Positions 33,752-43,876 of a stretch of DNA of 64,000 nt are shown piece after piece; the stretch's first letter is position 1; each line of letters starts with the position of its first letter. The stretch spans positions 7,400,012 through 7,464,011 of the forward strand of contig CM033403.1 of the NCBI GenBank assembly GCA_019426215.1. Direction: 5' to 3'. The notes beneath the pieces were generated by a model, which ran no database searches, was not told the DNA's origin, and saw only the letters and a list, made by a program, of their open reading frames with translations. A program made the position numbers and the translations under genes. Source of the DNA: Buddleja alternifolia (lineage: Eukaryota > Streptophyta > Magnoliopsida > Lamiales > Scrophulariaceae).

Positions 33752-34534
33752 TCAAATAGGTGGTCCATTTAACACGACCAAATCCTTGTCATGCCTCCTT
33801 TTAGCTCCATGGTCTACTTGCTTCCACTCATATTGCGGGATTTTGCAATAAGCCCTTTGTATTGGATGAGTCTTTTCAATCTTACGAGCACGGCGATGGG
33901 GTGGAATGTATTTCATGCATAAATCTTCTTTTCCCTCTTTGTTGTGTTTATCATAGGGAATCTCATCCTCCAACTCGAGTGTGCCCTTAGCCTTGCCATT
34001 TGCACATTTCTCATCAAGAGAAGGGTTAATAACATCGATATTGGAATAAGTAAGGTCATCCATAGATGGTTTCCTGTTATTAGAAGCATCAAATATCACT
34101 TTTACATCTCCTACCCTCAATGATAACTTACCTTTTCCCATGTCGATCTTGGCATTGCTAGTGACTAGGAAAGGTCTTCCTAGAATCAAGGGCATCTCAA
34201 CATCTTCCTCCATATCAAGGACCACAAAGTCAACCCGGAAAAAGAATTTGTCAACTTGTACAATAACATCTTCTATTATCCCATTTGGTCTCTTAATTGA
34301 TCCATCGGCGAGTTGGAGGCTCATTGATGTCGGTTTGGGATTTCCAAGGCCCAACTTCTTGAAGAGAGAATACGGGAGGAGATTGATACTTGCTCCCGTA
34401 TCGCAAATAACCTTTTCAAAAGTAAGAGGGCCAATGGTGCACGGAATGGTGAGCCTCCCCGGGTCCTCACAAAGAGTCGCCACAATCCTACGGAAAATCT
34501 GATCCATATCCTTTTTCTTTTGTTTTTTGTGCAT
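33752..34534 (-). CDS. Athila-2 aspartic protease domain
   Basis: A minus-strand open frame whose meaningful part begins near MHKKQKKKDMDQIF (34534). The retropepsin active-site motif CDTGASINLLPYSLFKKLG lies near 34405-34350. The second conserved region, MPLILGRPFL, is near 34190. The tail is basic and ends LVVLNGPPI. It is offset by one frame from gag and overlaps its end in an A-rich tract (CAAAAAACAAAAGAAAAAGG). This is either a programmed or an accidental frameshift; normal Athila elements read gag and protease in one frame. Much of the linker usual between gag and protease is absent. No polymerase follows. Confidence 0.88.
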   Translation of the reverse strand: MHKKQKKKDMDQIFRRIVATLCEDPGRLTIPCTIGPLTFEKVICDTGASINLLPYSLFKKLGLGNPKPTSMSLQLADGSIKRPNGIIEDVIVQVDKFFFRVDFVVLDMEEDVEMPLILGRPFLVTSNAKIDMGKGKLSLRVGDVKVIFDASNNRKPSMDDLTYSNIDVINPSLDEKCANGKAKGTLELEDEIPYDKHNKEGKEDLCMKYIPPHRRARKIEKTHPIQRAYCKIPQYEWKQVDHGAKRRHDKDLVVLNGPPI

Positions 34535-35951
34535 TTGGAAATGGAAGACGAACCTCGATGGGATGATGCGTTGGAGTTGAAGGGCCAGCTGTGGAGGATA
34601 CAGAATGTGGCGCTTGGGCGTGACAATCGGCGCCTTGGCGCAGCGACAAGGGTGCCTGGGCGTGGATGGATGGGCCCTCGGGCGCATCAGTGCGAACATT
34701 ATCACCTTTTAACTGTTCGCCACTTCTCAAGGTAATTCCATAGCATTGCTCTTTCGGGTTCTTTTCCGTGTCACTTGGTAAAGTTCCCGGGGCTCTCTCG
34801 CTGATTGTCTTTGCCATTTGACCCATTTGTGTCTTCAAATCCTTCATATCCATCATTAAATCCTTCATCATAGTACGGAGTTCGTTGATTGCTGAATCCG
34901 ATTTCTTTATTTCCTCATCAAGACGTTCATCGGTTGTAGGAGGCCTAACTTGCCTTTGTACATGAGGATTACCTTGCCTTTGAGCTTGGTTATTGTTGAA
35001 TGGGGGCCTTGGTGCTTGATAGACGCCGGGATGGGCATTTTGTGCCGGATTGGGCCTCCTTGAAAAATTTTCGGGCACATGGAAGTTCAATTGAGATCGA
35101 TTGCCATTTCCAACATAGTTTACATTGTCAACCATTGTTTCCAAAGCAACTTCTTCGCCCAACTCTTGAACACAAGCAATCTTTTTAGTGGGTGTGATTT
35201 CTTCATCATCGGGATAGAGTTCATCTTCCCGGGCTAATTGCTCAATCTTGTCCCACACACTTTGGCAATCGAGCCCAAGGAGATCACCACCGGCGCCGGC
35301 ATTGAGACTATTTCGGATGCGCGAACGGACTCCATCATGGAATCGTAATACTTGCTCGCTCAATCTTAGGTTGTGATCCGAACATTTTCGGAGCATGTTT
35401 TTATATCTAGCCCATGCCTCGGCTAAGGACTCATGATTCCCCTGCTTAAACTCCTTAATGTTGCTCCTTATCTCATTGATTTTGGAGGGTGGAAAGAATT
35501 TGCTCAAAAAGGCATCGACCAATTGTCCCCATGTTGTGATAGATTGGGGTGGTAGAGATTTGTACCACATGGTCGCCCTTTCCTTTAATGAGAAGTGGAA
35601 GACTCTTAGACGAATTGTATCGAGATCCCGTGGATGAAATTGGATAGTCATGAGAGTATCGTCTAAAGTCTCCAAATGCTCATGAGGTGATTCATGGGGC
35701 TCTCCATAGAAGGGTTCGCTTTGCACCATACTAAAGATGTGTGACGGAATGTGATAATTTGGTGCAAAGAAATTTGGAAAGACTACGGGCCCCGGTATAG
35801 TGTGGACCCTTGGAGGTAGACTTTCTCGGACCGATGGAAGTCTTTGAGGAGGTGCCGGTTGCATAGCTTGGAATAGATTTTGCAACCATTCCCTGTTTTC
35901 CGGGAGATTTATGTCGGGAAAATTCCCATTTGGATTTAGATTGTCGGCCAT
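34488..35951 (-). CDS. Athila-2 gag
   Basis: An open frame of 487 residues from ATG at 35951 with no stop. The retrotransposon gag domain spans roughly residues 85-245: PHEHLETLDD, FHFSLKERATMWYKSLP, FLSKFFPPSKINEIR, WARYKNMLRKCSDH. A Pro/Gln/Asn-rich region, a coiled segment (LRTMMKDLMMDMKDLKTQM) and the conserved YGITLRSG motif follow. The reading frame ends LPFPNAQKTKEKGYGSDFP, where the frame shifts into protease. Its GC-rich 34608-34690 part encodes repeated HAQAP words. Gag packages the RNA. Being open in a polymerase-less element, it may be kept by selection or simply be young. Confidence 0.92.
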   Translation of the reverse strand: MADNLNPNGNFPDINLPENREWLQNLFQAMQPAPPQRLPSVRESLPPRVHTIPGPVVFPNFFAPNYHIPSHIFSMVQSEPFYGEPHESPHEHLETLDDTLMTIQFHPRDLDTIRLRVFHFSLKERATMWYKSLPPQSITTWGQLVDAFLSKFFPPSKINEIRSNIKEFKQGNHESLAEAWARYKNMLRKCSDHNLRLSEQVLRFHDGVRSRIRNSLNAGAGGDLLGLDCQSVWDKIEQLAREDELYPDDEEITPTKKIACVQELGEEVALETMVDNVNYVGNGNRSQLNFHVPENFSRRPNPAQNAHPGVYQAPRPPFNNNQAQRQGNPHVQRQVRPPTTDERLDEEIKKSDSAINELRTMMKDLMMDMKDLKTQMGQMAKTISERAPGTLPSDTEKNPKEQCYGITLRSGEQLKGDNVRTDAPEGPSIHAQAPLSLRQGADCHAQAPHSVSSTAGPSTPTHHPIEVRLPFPNAQKTKEKGYGSDFP

Positions 35952-36170
35952 TTCTCGAGTGCGTCTACTAGATCGAAGAACACGCTCTATCTCCGGCTCA
36001 AAATTTTATAGAGGCTCGTTAGAAGAGCGGGTCATGCACCACAAATTACACCTAACAATTAAACACAAAAAACAAAATTAGAATAATAAAATAAAAGAAA
36101 GGTTAGAAATAAACGAAGAACTAAGAATTATGAAAATTTAAACGAAAAATCAAAAACTAAAATGAACAAG

Positions 36171-36188
36171 TCCCCGGCAACGGCGCCA
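36171..36188 (-). promoter_or_regulatory. Primer binding site (Asp tRNA), Athila-2
   Basis: The minus strand reads TGGCGCCGTTGCCGGGGA, the exact complement of the 3' end of plant Asp tRNA, six bases inside the right LTR. This primer is characteristic of Athila/Tat elements. Confidence 0.93.
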
Positions 36189-36194
36189 AAAAAT

Positions 36195-38108
36195 TGACAC
36201 ACTAAAAGCTAACGTGCTATGATAGCAAGTGCACTAGTCGTGTGTAGTAATAAATGGATTGTAAGTCCGGATTGTCGAACCTCAAGGACTTGAATTCTAG
36301 TTTAAGATTTGTAATGAAGTGAATAAACAAAGTAAGAATAAATTCAAATAAAATTTGTAAAGAAGAAGAACAAAGATGAGCAAGTGATTTAAAACCAATT
36401 ATAAAGGGAGACTAAGGCACATGCTAGGTTCAAATTGATCAAATATACTTATAAAGGTTCTTGTTGAAGGATTACACTTATATTGTTATGGTGAGAGCTT
36501 CGAGGGTAGAGAATAACCGATGTCTCGCGTATAAACTCCTATGCTTAGATCGTGATTTCCCAAATATTCCTATCCGAAAATCTAACCACTAAACATGCAT
36601 TAACGTACTAGAGTTCACTCGATTAGAATCGAACAACTTCACCCGGGAATCTTTACCTATGTCTAGGGCAATTCCTCATTAGTTGCGGGTCATGATGTGA
36701 ATTTCTTGCACCCTAAGTTAATTTTCTCCCGAAATATCAACCTAGGCATAAGATTCTAACATATAGTTATCAAGTATATGCAAGATAGGTAAAAACACAA
36801 ATTCACATCACATAACAATATAAGTATAACCTCAACAATCATCTATTATAAGCATATATCACAATTTGACCTTACATGGCCTTAGTCTTATGAATTTAGT
36901 TCATGATAGATATTATGAAAAACAGTAATGAATAAATACACATGTTCATAGACATGAATGAAATGAAAAGGCTATAAAAACTCCCTCTAATGTGATATAT
37001 GATGGCCCTTTGATTGGAGCTTCAATTCATAGCTTTCTCATCTTAGAATGATGAAGAATGGTGATGAATGAAGCTTGAGGACCGATTCCTCCTCCTCCTC
37101 TCCTCCAAGAATCTGAAATTGATAGTGAATGATGAAGAGTATGGGTTCCTCCTCCTTTTATAGCCAAAATTCAACTAAAGTATGCATTAAGAATTCCCAT
37201 TAAAGTTCCCCAATGAGAATTCCACCTAAGGTGATGCTTAAAGTTTGGCTTTTAAGATTCCAACCAGCTAAAAAATGCTGAACTTTCGGCCCTTAAGAAT
37301 TCCACCAAGCATAACCATGTGAAAACTTCAACAAAACGCATGCATGCTGCCATTTTCTTGCTTTCCAGCGCAGTCTTAGTATTTTCCTCATAAACTTCTC
37401 CACAGATCTCCACATTGGATGATTCAAGTCCCCATGTTCAGATAAAACATAGATCTACAACTTTCCAGAAGGACATTTTGTCCAATTCGGTCGCTAAGTA
37501 TACCTAAATTACGTTTCAACATGGAGGTTGTTTCTGATTTGGCGCCCATAAAGTAAATCTACCAAGAAACACACTTATGACAACCCCTCAACACATGTGC
37601 TGAATTATGGCCAAAAGTGATTCTTACCCATCATATAATGCTGGAATTTAGGCTGAAAAGGAGTAACATTCGGACTATCCATGCCTAGGCATGACTAGGA
37701 GGGCGTTGGGGCGTATCCTGGCACACGTACTTCTCTGTTCAGCGCAGCAATCGTATTTCCTTCACAATTATCTCTATAGACCTCCGATTTGGATGTTTCA
37801 AGTTCCCATTTAAAGCTAAGACATACATCTAAAACTTTGTAGAAGGAAACTTTGTCTAAGTCGGTCTCTAAATGTACGGAATTATCGCTCGAATGTGGTA
37901 GGAGATGCATAAACAACCTAGGTGTTGAAAAACATGCTTGAACTTGTTTTGTACATCGTTTTTCTTCCCTTTTCTTTATGTATTCTCATTTATTACCTGT
38001 ATTCACTTAACACACCTATTAAATGCAAATGTGACATGATTTAAGCAATAAGTGAATCCAAATCATAAGAATTACGGTCTTAAAAACACGTAAAAACACC
38101 TCTTATCA
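36195..38108 (-). repeat. 5' LTR of Athila-2 (right)
   Basis: 1914 bp, collinear and nearly identical to 30190-32103. Confidence 0.95.
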
Positions 38109-38113
38109 TATGC

Positions 38114-38349
38114 TCAGCCCCATTCCGTCGCCTATCAACACAAGACATCCAACTTCGCCGTGAGAAAGGCTTATATTTTTCTTGCGATGACAAATACCAA
38201 CCTGGTCACACGTGCAAAACTTCCACACTCATGCTACTTTGCGACAACAACTCCCAACCCGAGTCACACATTGACGATTCCACAAATAATCCCAAAACCA
38301 CTGTTAACACAAATCTTGAGGACAAGGTTCATTTCGAAGAGGCGAGGAT
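38114..38349 (+). pseudogene. Gypsy-1 gag, part 3 (zinc knuckle, end)
   Basis: After the TATGC duplication the gag frame resumes as SAPFRRLSTQDIQLRREKGL, then YFSCDDKYQPGHTCK, the chromovirus zinc knuckle with its first cysteine replaced by tyrosine. The frame goes on through an acidic tail to FEEARI and runs straight into the 3' LTR at 38350 without any protease. Loss of the zinc ligand and of all pol shows the copy is helper-dependent or dead. Confidence 0.85.
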
Positions 38350-38480
38350 TGATACGGGCCTGGGTCCACCCCAATTCATCAACACATCAGCGCCACGTCA
38401 TAGCACTCGTGTTACGAATATCACCGGCAAGCTTAAGGGTTATGTAATTTGAATTGCATTGACTTAGTCTATATTTTAGT
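38350..38480 (+). repeat. 3' LTR of Gypsy-1, truncated by Copia-4
   Basis: It matches 23200-23330 with few changes and stops at ATTTTAGT, where Copia-4 begins. The rest of the LTR is not found to the right of Copia-4. Confidence 0.85.
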
Positions 38481-40433
38481 TGTTGGGATTTTTGACATAA
38501 ATACGCAGCGGAAAATAAAACTCCCATGTGGTTCATCTCGATTTTGCATATTCAAATTGTGTTTCAAAATATGTACCTCATTCGCGAATTTTAGTTTCTG
38601 AGCCAAAAATCATGATCCCTTTTGAACAGCAAAATTGTCGCCGTCTCTAAATTGCCACGCCGGAATCAAAAGCAAAAATCCTCTTCTTTTTCCTCCTTCA
38701 ATTCGGCTAGATGGAGAGAGAGATATGGAAGATTATTTTGACTTGGAGAGAAAGTTATGACTTAAGGCTTACTTTGATTTTCACTAAGTAGTATATTTAT
38801 ACTACTAATGAAAAACAAATAACCTAAAAAAAACTTAGGCATAGGACGCCCACTTAGGGCTTTTTCTAAGCCCTATGCTTAGTCCATTCTAATTTGTTTA
38901 ATTATATATTTAATTAATATTATTTATCCAATAAATAAATTAATCAAATAATTAATTTTCTCCAAGAAATTAATTAACATGTCAACTTAATTAATTAATA
39001 ATCATCCAATGATTCAAAAGCAAAAATCCTTTTCTTTTTCCTCCTTCAATTCGGCTAGATGGAGAGAGAGATATGGAAGATTATTTTGACTTGGAGAGAA
39101 AGTTATGACTTAAGGCTTACTTTGATTTTCACTAAGTAGTATATTTATACTACTAATGAAAAGCAAATAACCTAAAAAAAACTTAGGCATAGGACGCCCA
39201 CACAGGGCTTTTTCTAAGCCCTATGCTTAGTCCATTCTAATTCGTTTAATTATATATTTAATTAATATTATTTATCCAATAAATAAATTAATCAAATAAT
39301 TAATTTTCTCCAAGAAATTTATTGACATGTCAACTTAATTAATTAATAATCATCCAATGATTAATTAATCAATAATTTCGATATCAAATATCGAGAATTC
39401 TGTCAAGTAAATTTCCATGATTTTTCCTTTTACAATTCCTTTAAGCGCGAGTCTTTAGGTTTGTCTCTGAAGGCAATTGAGAGGAATCCAAGAGGATGTG
39501 AGTGACACCTAGCCAGACCTGTGGTTCACATCATATCCCAATTGAGAACGAATGAATAGGATCATTCCAAACCTTGTACGCGGCGAATACCGTATGAGTA
39601 TAAACATTTTATTCATATATCTCAGTCAAGTGAGAGTCATGGTTTAGTCAAACCCACAAGACTTGACCATATGCTTAGCTCATAATGAATCGAGGTCAAT
39701 GAGTATACCTCCATGTCTAACATGAGTATCTCTTTATACTTTAGCCAAAGACTTTTGATCTCATTTATTCATGACTGCATAGGATATTTAGCTCATTCAC
39801 TTACGAGAGAATAAATCCCATTTTGCCAATCTGTTAACACTGATACTTGCCCTTCAAGTCACACTTTGAGGTCAACCCCACCAACGGGTGAATTGGATCT
39901 AGCTGCTCTAATGACAGACTTGATGTCACAAGTACATCTTCAACTTGATTTATCAGGTCTAAGGTTCACGCATATCTATCACAACTTATCGGTTTTGTCA
40001 TTGACTGTCAGTGAGTGAAAACCCATGTGAAAAAATCGATGTGAGTCGTTCGAACATATCAGTCTAACTGAGATGTCTATGATATAAGTTCCCACTACCA
40101 TTCCCATAGTGATTGACTGGCACTTTCTCTGTCAAAACTTACCTTATACAAGTCTCTATTCTGTATTGATGTTCAATCAATACTTTCTTCGACTTGCGAA
40201 CCAAACTTTAGATAATATGGATCAAACTCTTCTAGTGCCATTCTTCCTAACCCATAGGAAGTAGAAGGTTTTCCTAATTATCAAGGACTTTATGTTGTTT
40301 ACGAAAATCTTACAAACGCCTCTAAGAAAACAAGAAGATAAAGTCTTATATTACGAAAAGATATTGTTTAGTTATATATCTATGCCCTATAAATCTATCC
40401 TCTTTTTGGCATTTGAGGGCATACATACTAACA
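38481..40433 (-). repeat. 3' LTR of Copia-4 (left), with tandem duplication
   Basis: 1953 bp, from TGTTGGGATTTTTGACAT to ACATACTAACA. About 348 bp more than the right LTR is explained by a tandem duplication of 38666-39013 as 39014-39361. The polypurine tract AAGTGGGAGAT (minus) is at 40434-40444. Confidence 0.9.
38666..39361. repeat. 348-bp tandem duplication within the LTR
   Basis: Two adjacent units, 38666-38665+348 and 39014-39361, start TCAAAAGCAAAAATCC and end ATCCAATGAT. They differ at only a handful of bases. The right LTR of Copia-4 has one unit. Confidence 0.9.
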
Positions 40434-40448
40434 ATCTCCCACTTGCAC

Positions 40449-41348
40449 TCAATGCCATTTGCTATAGTATTTAATGCTCATCCCTTCCAGATGTTTTTCT
40501 AGCACCGCCTGTGCCAATGGCTTGGTCAATGGGTCAGGGACATTGTCAGCTGAGGCTATTTTCTGAACATATATTTCTCCTCGTGCAACGATCTCTCTTA
40601 TGATGTGATATCTCTTCTCAATGTGTTTGGACTTGTTGTGAGACCTAGGTTCCTTCGCCTGCGCTATTGCTCCAGTATTGTCATAATAAAGTGGCAACGA
40701 GAGATTTATGCTTGGAACCACTTGAAGTTCCTCTATGAACTTCCTAAGCCAAACAGCCTCTTTAGCTGCCTCAGAGGAAGCTATATATTCAGTGTCTGTT
40801 GTGGAATCTGCGGTTGTACTTTGCTTGGAACTCTTCCAAGTCACCGCCCCACCATTGAGGATGAATGCAAATCCTGAGGTGGATTTTCGGTCATCGACAT
40901 CTGATTGAAAATCCGAGTCAGTGTACCCATCCACTCTTAGGTTACCACTCCCATAGATGAGAATCATATCCTTAGTTCTCTTCAGATACTTTTGGATATT
41001 CTTCACAGCTATCCAATGTTCCTTGCCAGGGTTTGCTTGAAATCGACTAACAACGCTTATTATATAAGCAATGTCAGGTCTAGTACACAACACTGCTTAC
41101 ATCAGGCTACCCACTGCAGATGCATAGGGTACAATGTTCATCTCTTTTCTATCTTCCTCATTTTGAGGACACAGATTTCGAGAGATATATCACATGCCTC
41201 ATTGGCAGGAACCCTTTCTTAGAATCCTCCATCCTATATCTTTTTAGGACCTTTTCTAAGTAAAGGGCTTAAGAGACCCCTATCATTCTATTTGTTCGAT
41301 CTCTGTAGATTCGAATCCCTAGAATATAGGTTGCCTCTCCTAAGTCTT
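40449..41348 (-). pseudogene. Copia-4 RNase H and end of reverse transcriptase
   Basis: A 214-residue open frame at 40449-41093 covers LCTRPDIAYIISVVSRFQ, the RNase H block (GYTDSDFQSDVDDRKSTSGFAF), the TADSTTDTEYIA motif, HNKSKHIEKRYH, and the terminal DPLTKPL. The catalytic ADSD is mostly kept, though the usual SSTEAE reads STTDTE. Upstream, 41094-41348 continues the reverse transcriptase (KDLGEATYILG near 41345) with frame breaks. S1 interrupts at 41349. Confidence 0.9.
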
Positions 41349-43112
41349 TGTTAGGAATTTCATGTTAGATGTTTTGATGATGACAAGATAGGATTTCATG
41401 TTAGACCCCAAAAGAATGTAAGTTTATACTTTCATAGAAAACTTGTATAAGCATTTGAAAGTTTGTTAGTTTGTTAGGCTTGTAATTTTTATCTTTATAA
41501 ATTTTAGACTAAGTATTTAATACCAAGTCACTGATAGAATTCTGAGTGAGTCTATCAAGGATGAAGTTGAAGATCAGCGTCTGAAGTCAAGAGAAGATAA
41601 AGATTTGCTTTGAGCGTCTGTCAAACGCTAAGGAATTATTTCAGGAATCTGTTCAAGCGCTACTATTCAGAATAGTGTTACTGTTCAAGCGATCACTATT
41701 CAAGCGCTTACTATTCAAGCGCTACTATTCAAGTGAACAGTAATCAAGCGTCTTCGGAATAGTGTTACTGTTCAAGCGATCACTATTTAAAACGCTTACT
41801 ATTCAAGCGACCGCTATTCAAGCGCTCACTATTCAAACGCTTACTATTCAAGCGACCACTATTCAAGTGAATAGTGTTACTGTTCAAGCGATCACTATTC
41901 AAGCGAACAGCGTTCAGATTTTCCTGAAGATAAAACCCAAGTTATCAAAGACTGAAATGCAATGACCAACGGATATTTATTTCCAACGGGAAATAAATTC
42001 AAAATGCATTAAATGCTTGATAAGTGCATTAAAAGCAAACAAGACAGTATGACTTGTGGACCAGCCACCTTTGTTGACTAGACTGTCAGCTTTTCAGAAT
42101 TCAAACCTGCTCCTGTCCAATAGGAATCAACAGAAATTAAGGAATGTCAGAAAAGGGACTATTTGAAGCTCCGCGTGAGGTACACACGCCTGACTTGTGT
42201 CCAACGAACAAATCCCAAAATTCTCTATAAATAGTACCCCTCAGCTATCTCTGTGTGAGAGAGTGAAAAAAAGATGTAAATGTGAAAGAGAGCTGAGAAA
42301 TAATTTGAGAAAAAAGCTTGCAAACCTCATAGCCAAAATCCTTCAAGCTTCTCAAATACATTCCAGACAGTCACCCGATATCTCAAACATCTTCCAAGAA
42401 GAACTCCACACTATTATTGAGATATCCCAAGTTGTTTGAACTTCCCAACATCAAACAAACCTGTTACAATAAACCCTTAACACCTTTCATTTGAGTGAGA
42501 AAGATTGTTGACTTCCACAAGCAGTATTTTTGAGTAAAAGAAGCTTGTTGAAGAAAGGTCTTTATTGGAGCTGAAGTCTGTATGATCAAGGAGCTCAAGG
42601 CCATCTTGGAGAAGATCTTTATTGGAGCTGAAATCTGTGTGATCAAGGAGCTCGAGATCGTCTTCACCTCTCTCCCTAATTTGTAGAAGATTCTGTGTGA
42701 TTCTTTGAGAATCATTTTAGTGGATTTCCTCCGAGTGAAAAGGAGAAGAAGGACGTAGTTGGGATTACACCACCCAACGAACCTTACAAATATTTTGTGT
42801 CATTTACTATTTTATTGCCTTACATTACACTGTCATATTATATCTTGAAAAGGCATTTAAAACTAATAAGCGACTAATTGGTTAAAAGGAACGCTAAGCT
42901 ATAAAAACATTTCCGCTGTGCTAACCCTGATTAAGTGATTGAAACGTTACCCTACTTTGGTAATTGTTGAAATCATTAAGTCTAAGTTATCTTTTCTCAA
43001 GCGTTCAAATTTCTAAAGTGATACGAAAATTTTGTGAAGTCGAAAAAGACTTCAGGGTCTATTCAACCCCTCCCCCTTTCTAGACCCTTTCGTATGCCAC
43101 TTGGGACCACCA
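41349..43112 (+). mobile_element. S1: solo LTR inside Copia-4 reverse transcriptase
   Basis: It starts TGTTAGGAATTTCATG and ends GGGACCACCA, flanked by perfect 5-bp duplications GTCTT (41344-41348 and 43113-43117). Removing it and one duplication rejoins the reverse transcriptase at KDLGEA. A TATA box (TATAAATA, 42226-42233) fits an LTR in plus orientation. No interior is present, so an element inserted and then recombined between its LTRs. A relative in inverse orientation is S2 at 62629. Confidence 0.92.
41650..41920. repeat. Minisatellite of ACTATTCAAGCG words in S1
   Basis: More than ten degenerate tandem units of about 15-16 bp, such as TTCAAGCGATCACTA and TTCAAGCGCTTACTA, some inverted as GAATAGTG. 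The 67-residue frame at 41762 (repeated TIQA) is a by-product. S2 lacks the expansion at the equivalent place (about 63760-63860). Confidence 0.8.
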
Positions 43113-43117
43113 GTCTT

Positions 43118-43700
43118 TCCTGGAGAAAGTACTCAAAAGCCACTTCTTAACTGTGGTGAGCATTCCTATATCATTCCCTATGAATAACATGTCATCTACA
43201 TATAACACAAGGAATGTTATTTTGCTCCCACTAACCTTCTTGTAACACGTGGCTCGTCTTCGTTCTTGATGAAGTCGAATCCTTTGACAACCTCATCAAA
43301 ACACAGATTCTAGCTACGAGATGCTTCCTTGAGTCCATAAATGGATCTCTCAAGCTTACACACCTTATGAATATCATTCTCGGATACAAAACCTTTAAGT
43401 TGTTCTATATAGATATCCTCTTCTAGGAATCCATTTAGGAAAGCAGTTTTGACATCCATTTGCCATATTTCATAGTCTAGGTGTGCTGCTATTGCAAGTA
43501 GAATACTTATTGATTTGATCATAGCCACTGGCGAAAAGATTTCTTGGTAGTCGATTCCTTCTTTTTGACTATACAGTTTCGCCACAAGCTTGGCTTTGTA
43601 GGTGTCAACCTTTCCATCAACACCAATCTTCTCTTGTAAATCTATTTGCACCCAATTCGTTTTCCCCCATCAGGTAGATCCACAAGTTTCTAGACATGGT
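43118..43700 (-). pseudogene. Copia-4 reverse transcriptase, N-terminal half
   Basis: LYVDDMLFIGND is readable near 43170-43205. 43310-43651 is open, with KLYSQKEGIDYQEIFSPVAMIKSI, MDVKTAFLNGFLEEDIY and KLERSIYGLKEASRS. The active site is intact but stops separate the pieces, and S1 divides the gene just after the finger/palm region. Confidence 0.88.
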
Positions 43701-43876
43701 TTGCATGCATCGAATCGATCTCAATTTGCAGAGCTTCACGCCATCTAGTAGTATGCACATCCACTATCGCTTGATCATAAGTGGAGGGATCATCTCCATG
43801 ACCCTCCTCTAATACTGAATGAAGATCCAGCTCTCTCTATACTAGATATCCATACCTCTGAGGCAGTTGAGGTATC

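Larger units (their letters stand above)
30190..38108 (-). mobile_element. Athila-2: young gag-protease-only Athila/Tat-type element
   Basis: Two LTRs of exactly 1914 bp are flanked by the perfect duplication TATGC (30185-30189 and 38109-38113). By eye they differ at only some two dozen bases, with no gaps, so insertion is recent compared with its neighbours. The primer site is an exact Asp-tRNA match. The 4.1-kb interior codes for gag and an aspartic protease only; reverse transcriptase, RNase H and integrase are missing, so movement must have been helped by a full relative. Confidence 0.95.
23200..38480 (+). mobile_element. Gypsy-1: gag-only Ty3/Gypsy element carrying two nested elements
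   Basis: The 5' LTR (23200-23569) is followed by a primer-site-like TGGTGCTTTCATTG and a gag gene. The 3' LTR starts at 38350 right after gag and is itself cut at 38480 by Copia-4. Removing Athila-1 and Athila-2 leaves only about 1.2 kb of interior, all gag; protease, reverse transcriptase and integrase are absent. Gag-only, two-LTR elements of this kind are known in plants as TR-GAG elements and need a helper to move. Confidence 0.85.

Noticed and set aside
41762..41965. 67-residue protein with repeated TIQA words
   Set aside because: It is an accidental reading of the S1 minisatellite in an LTR.
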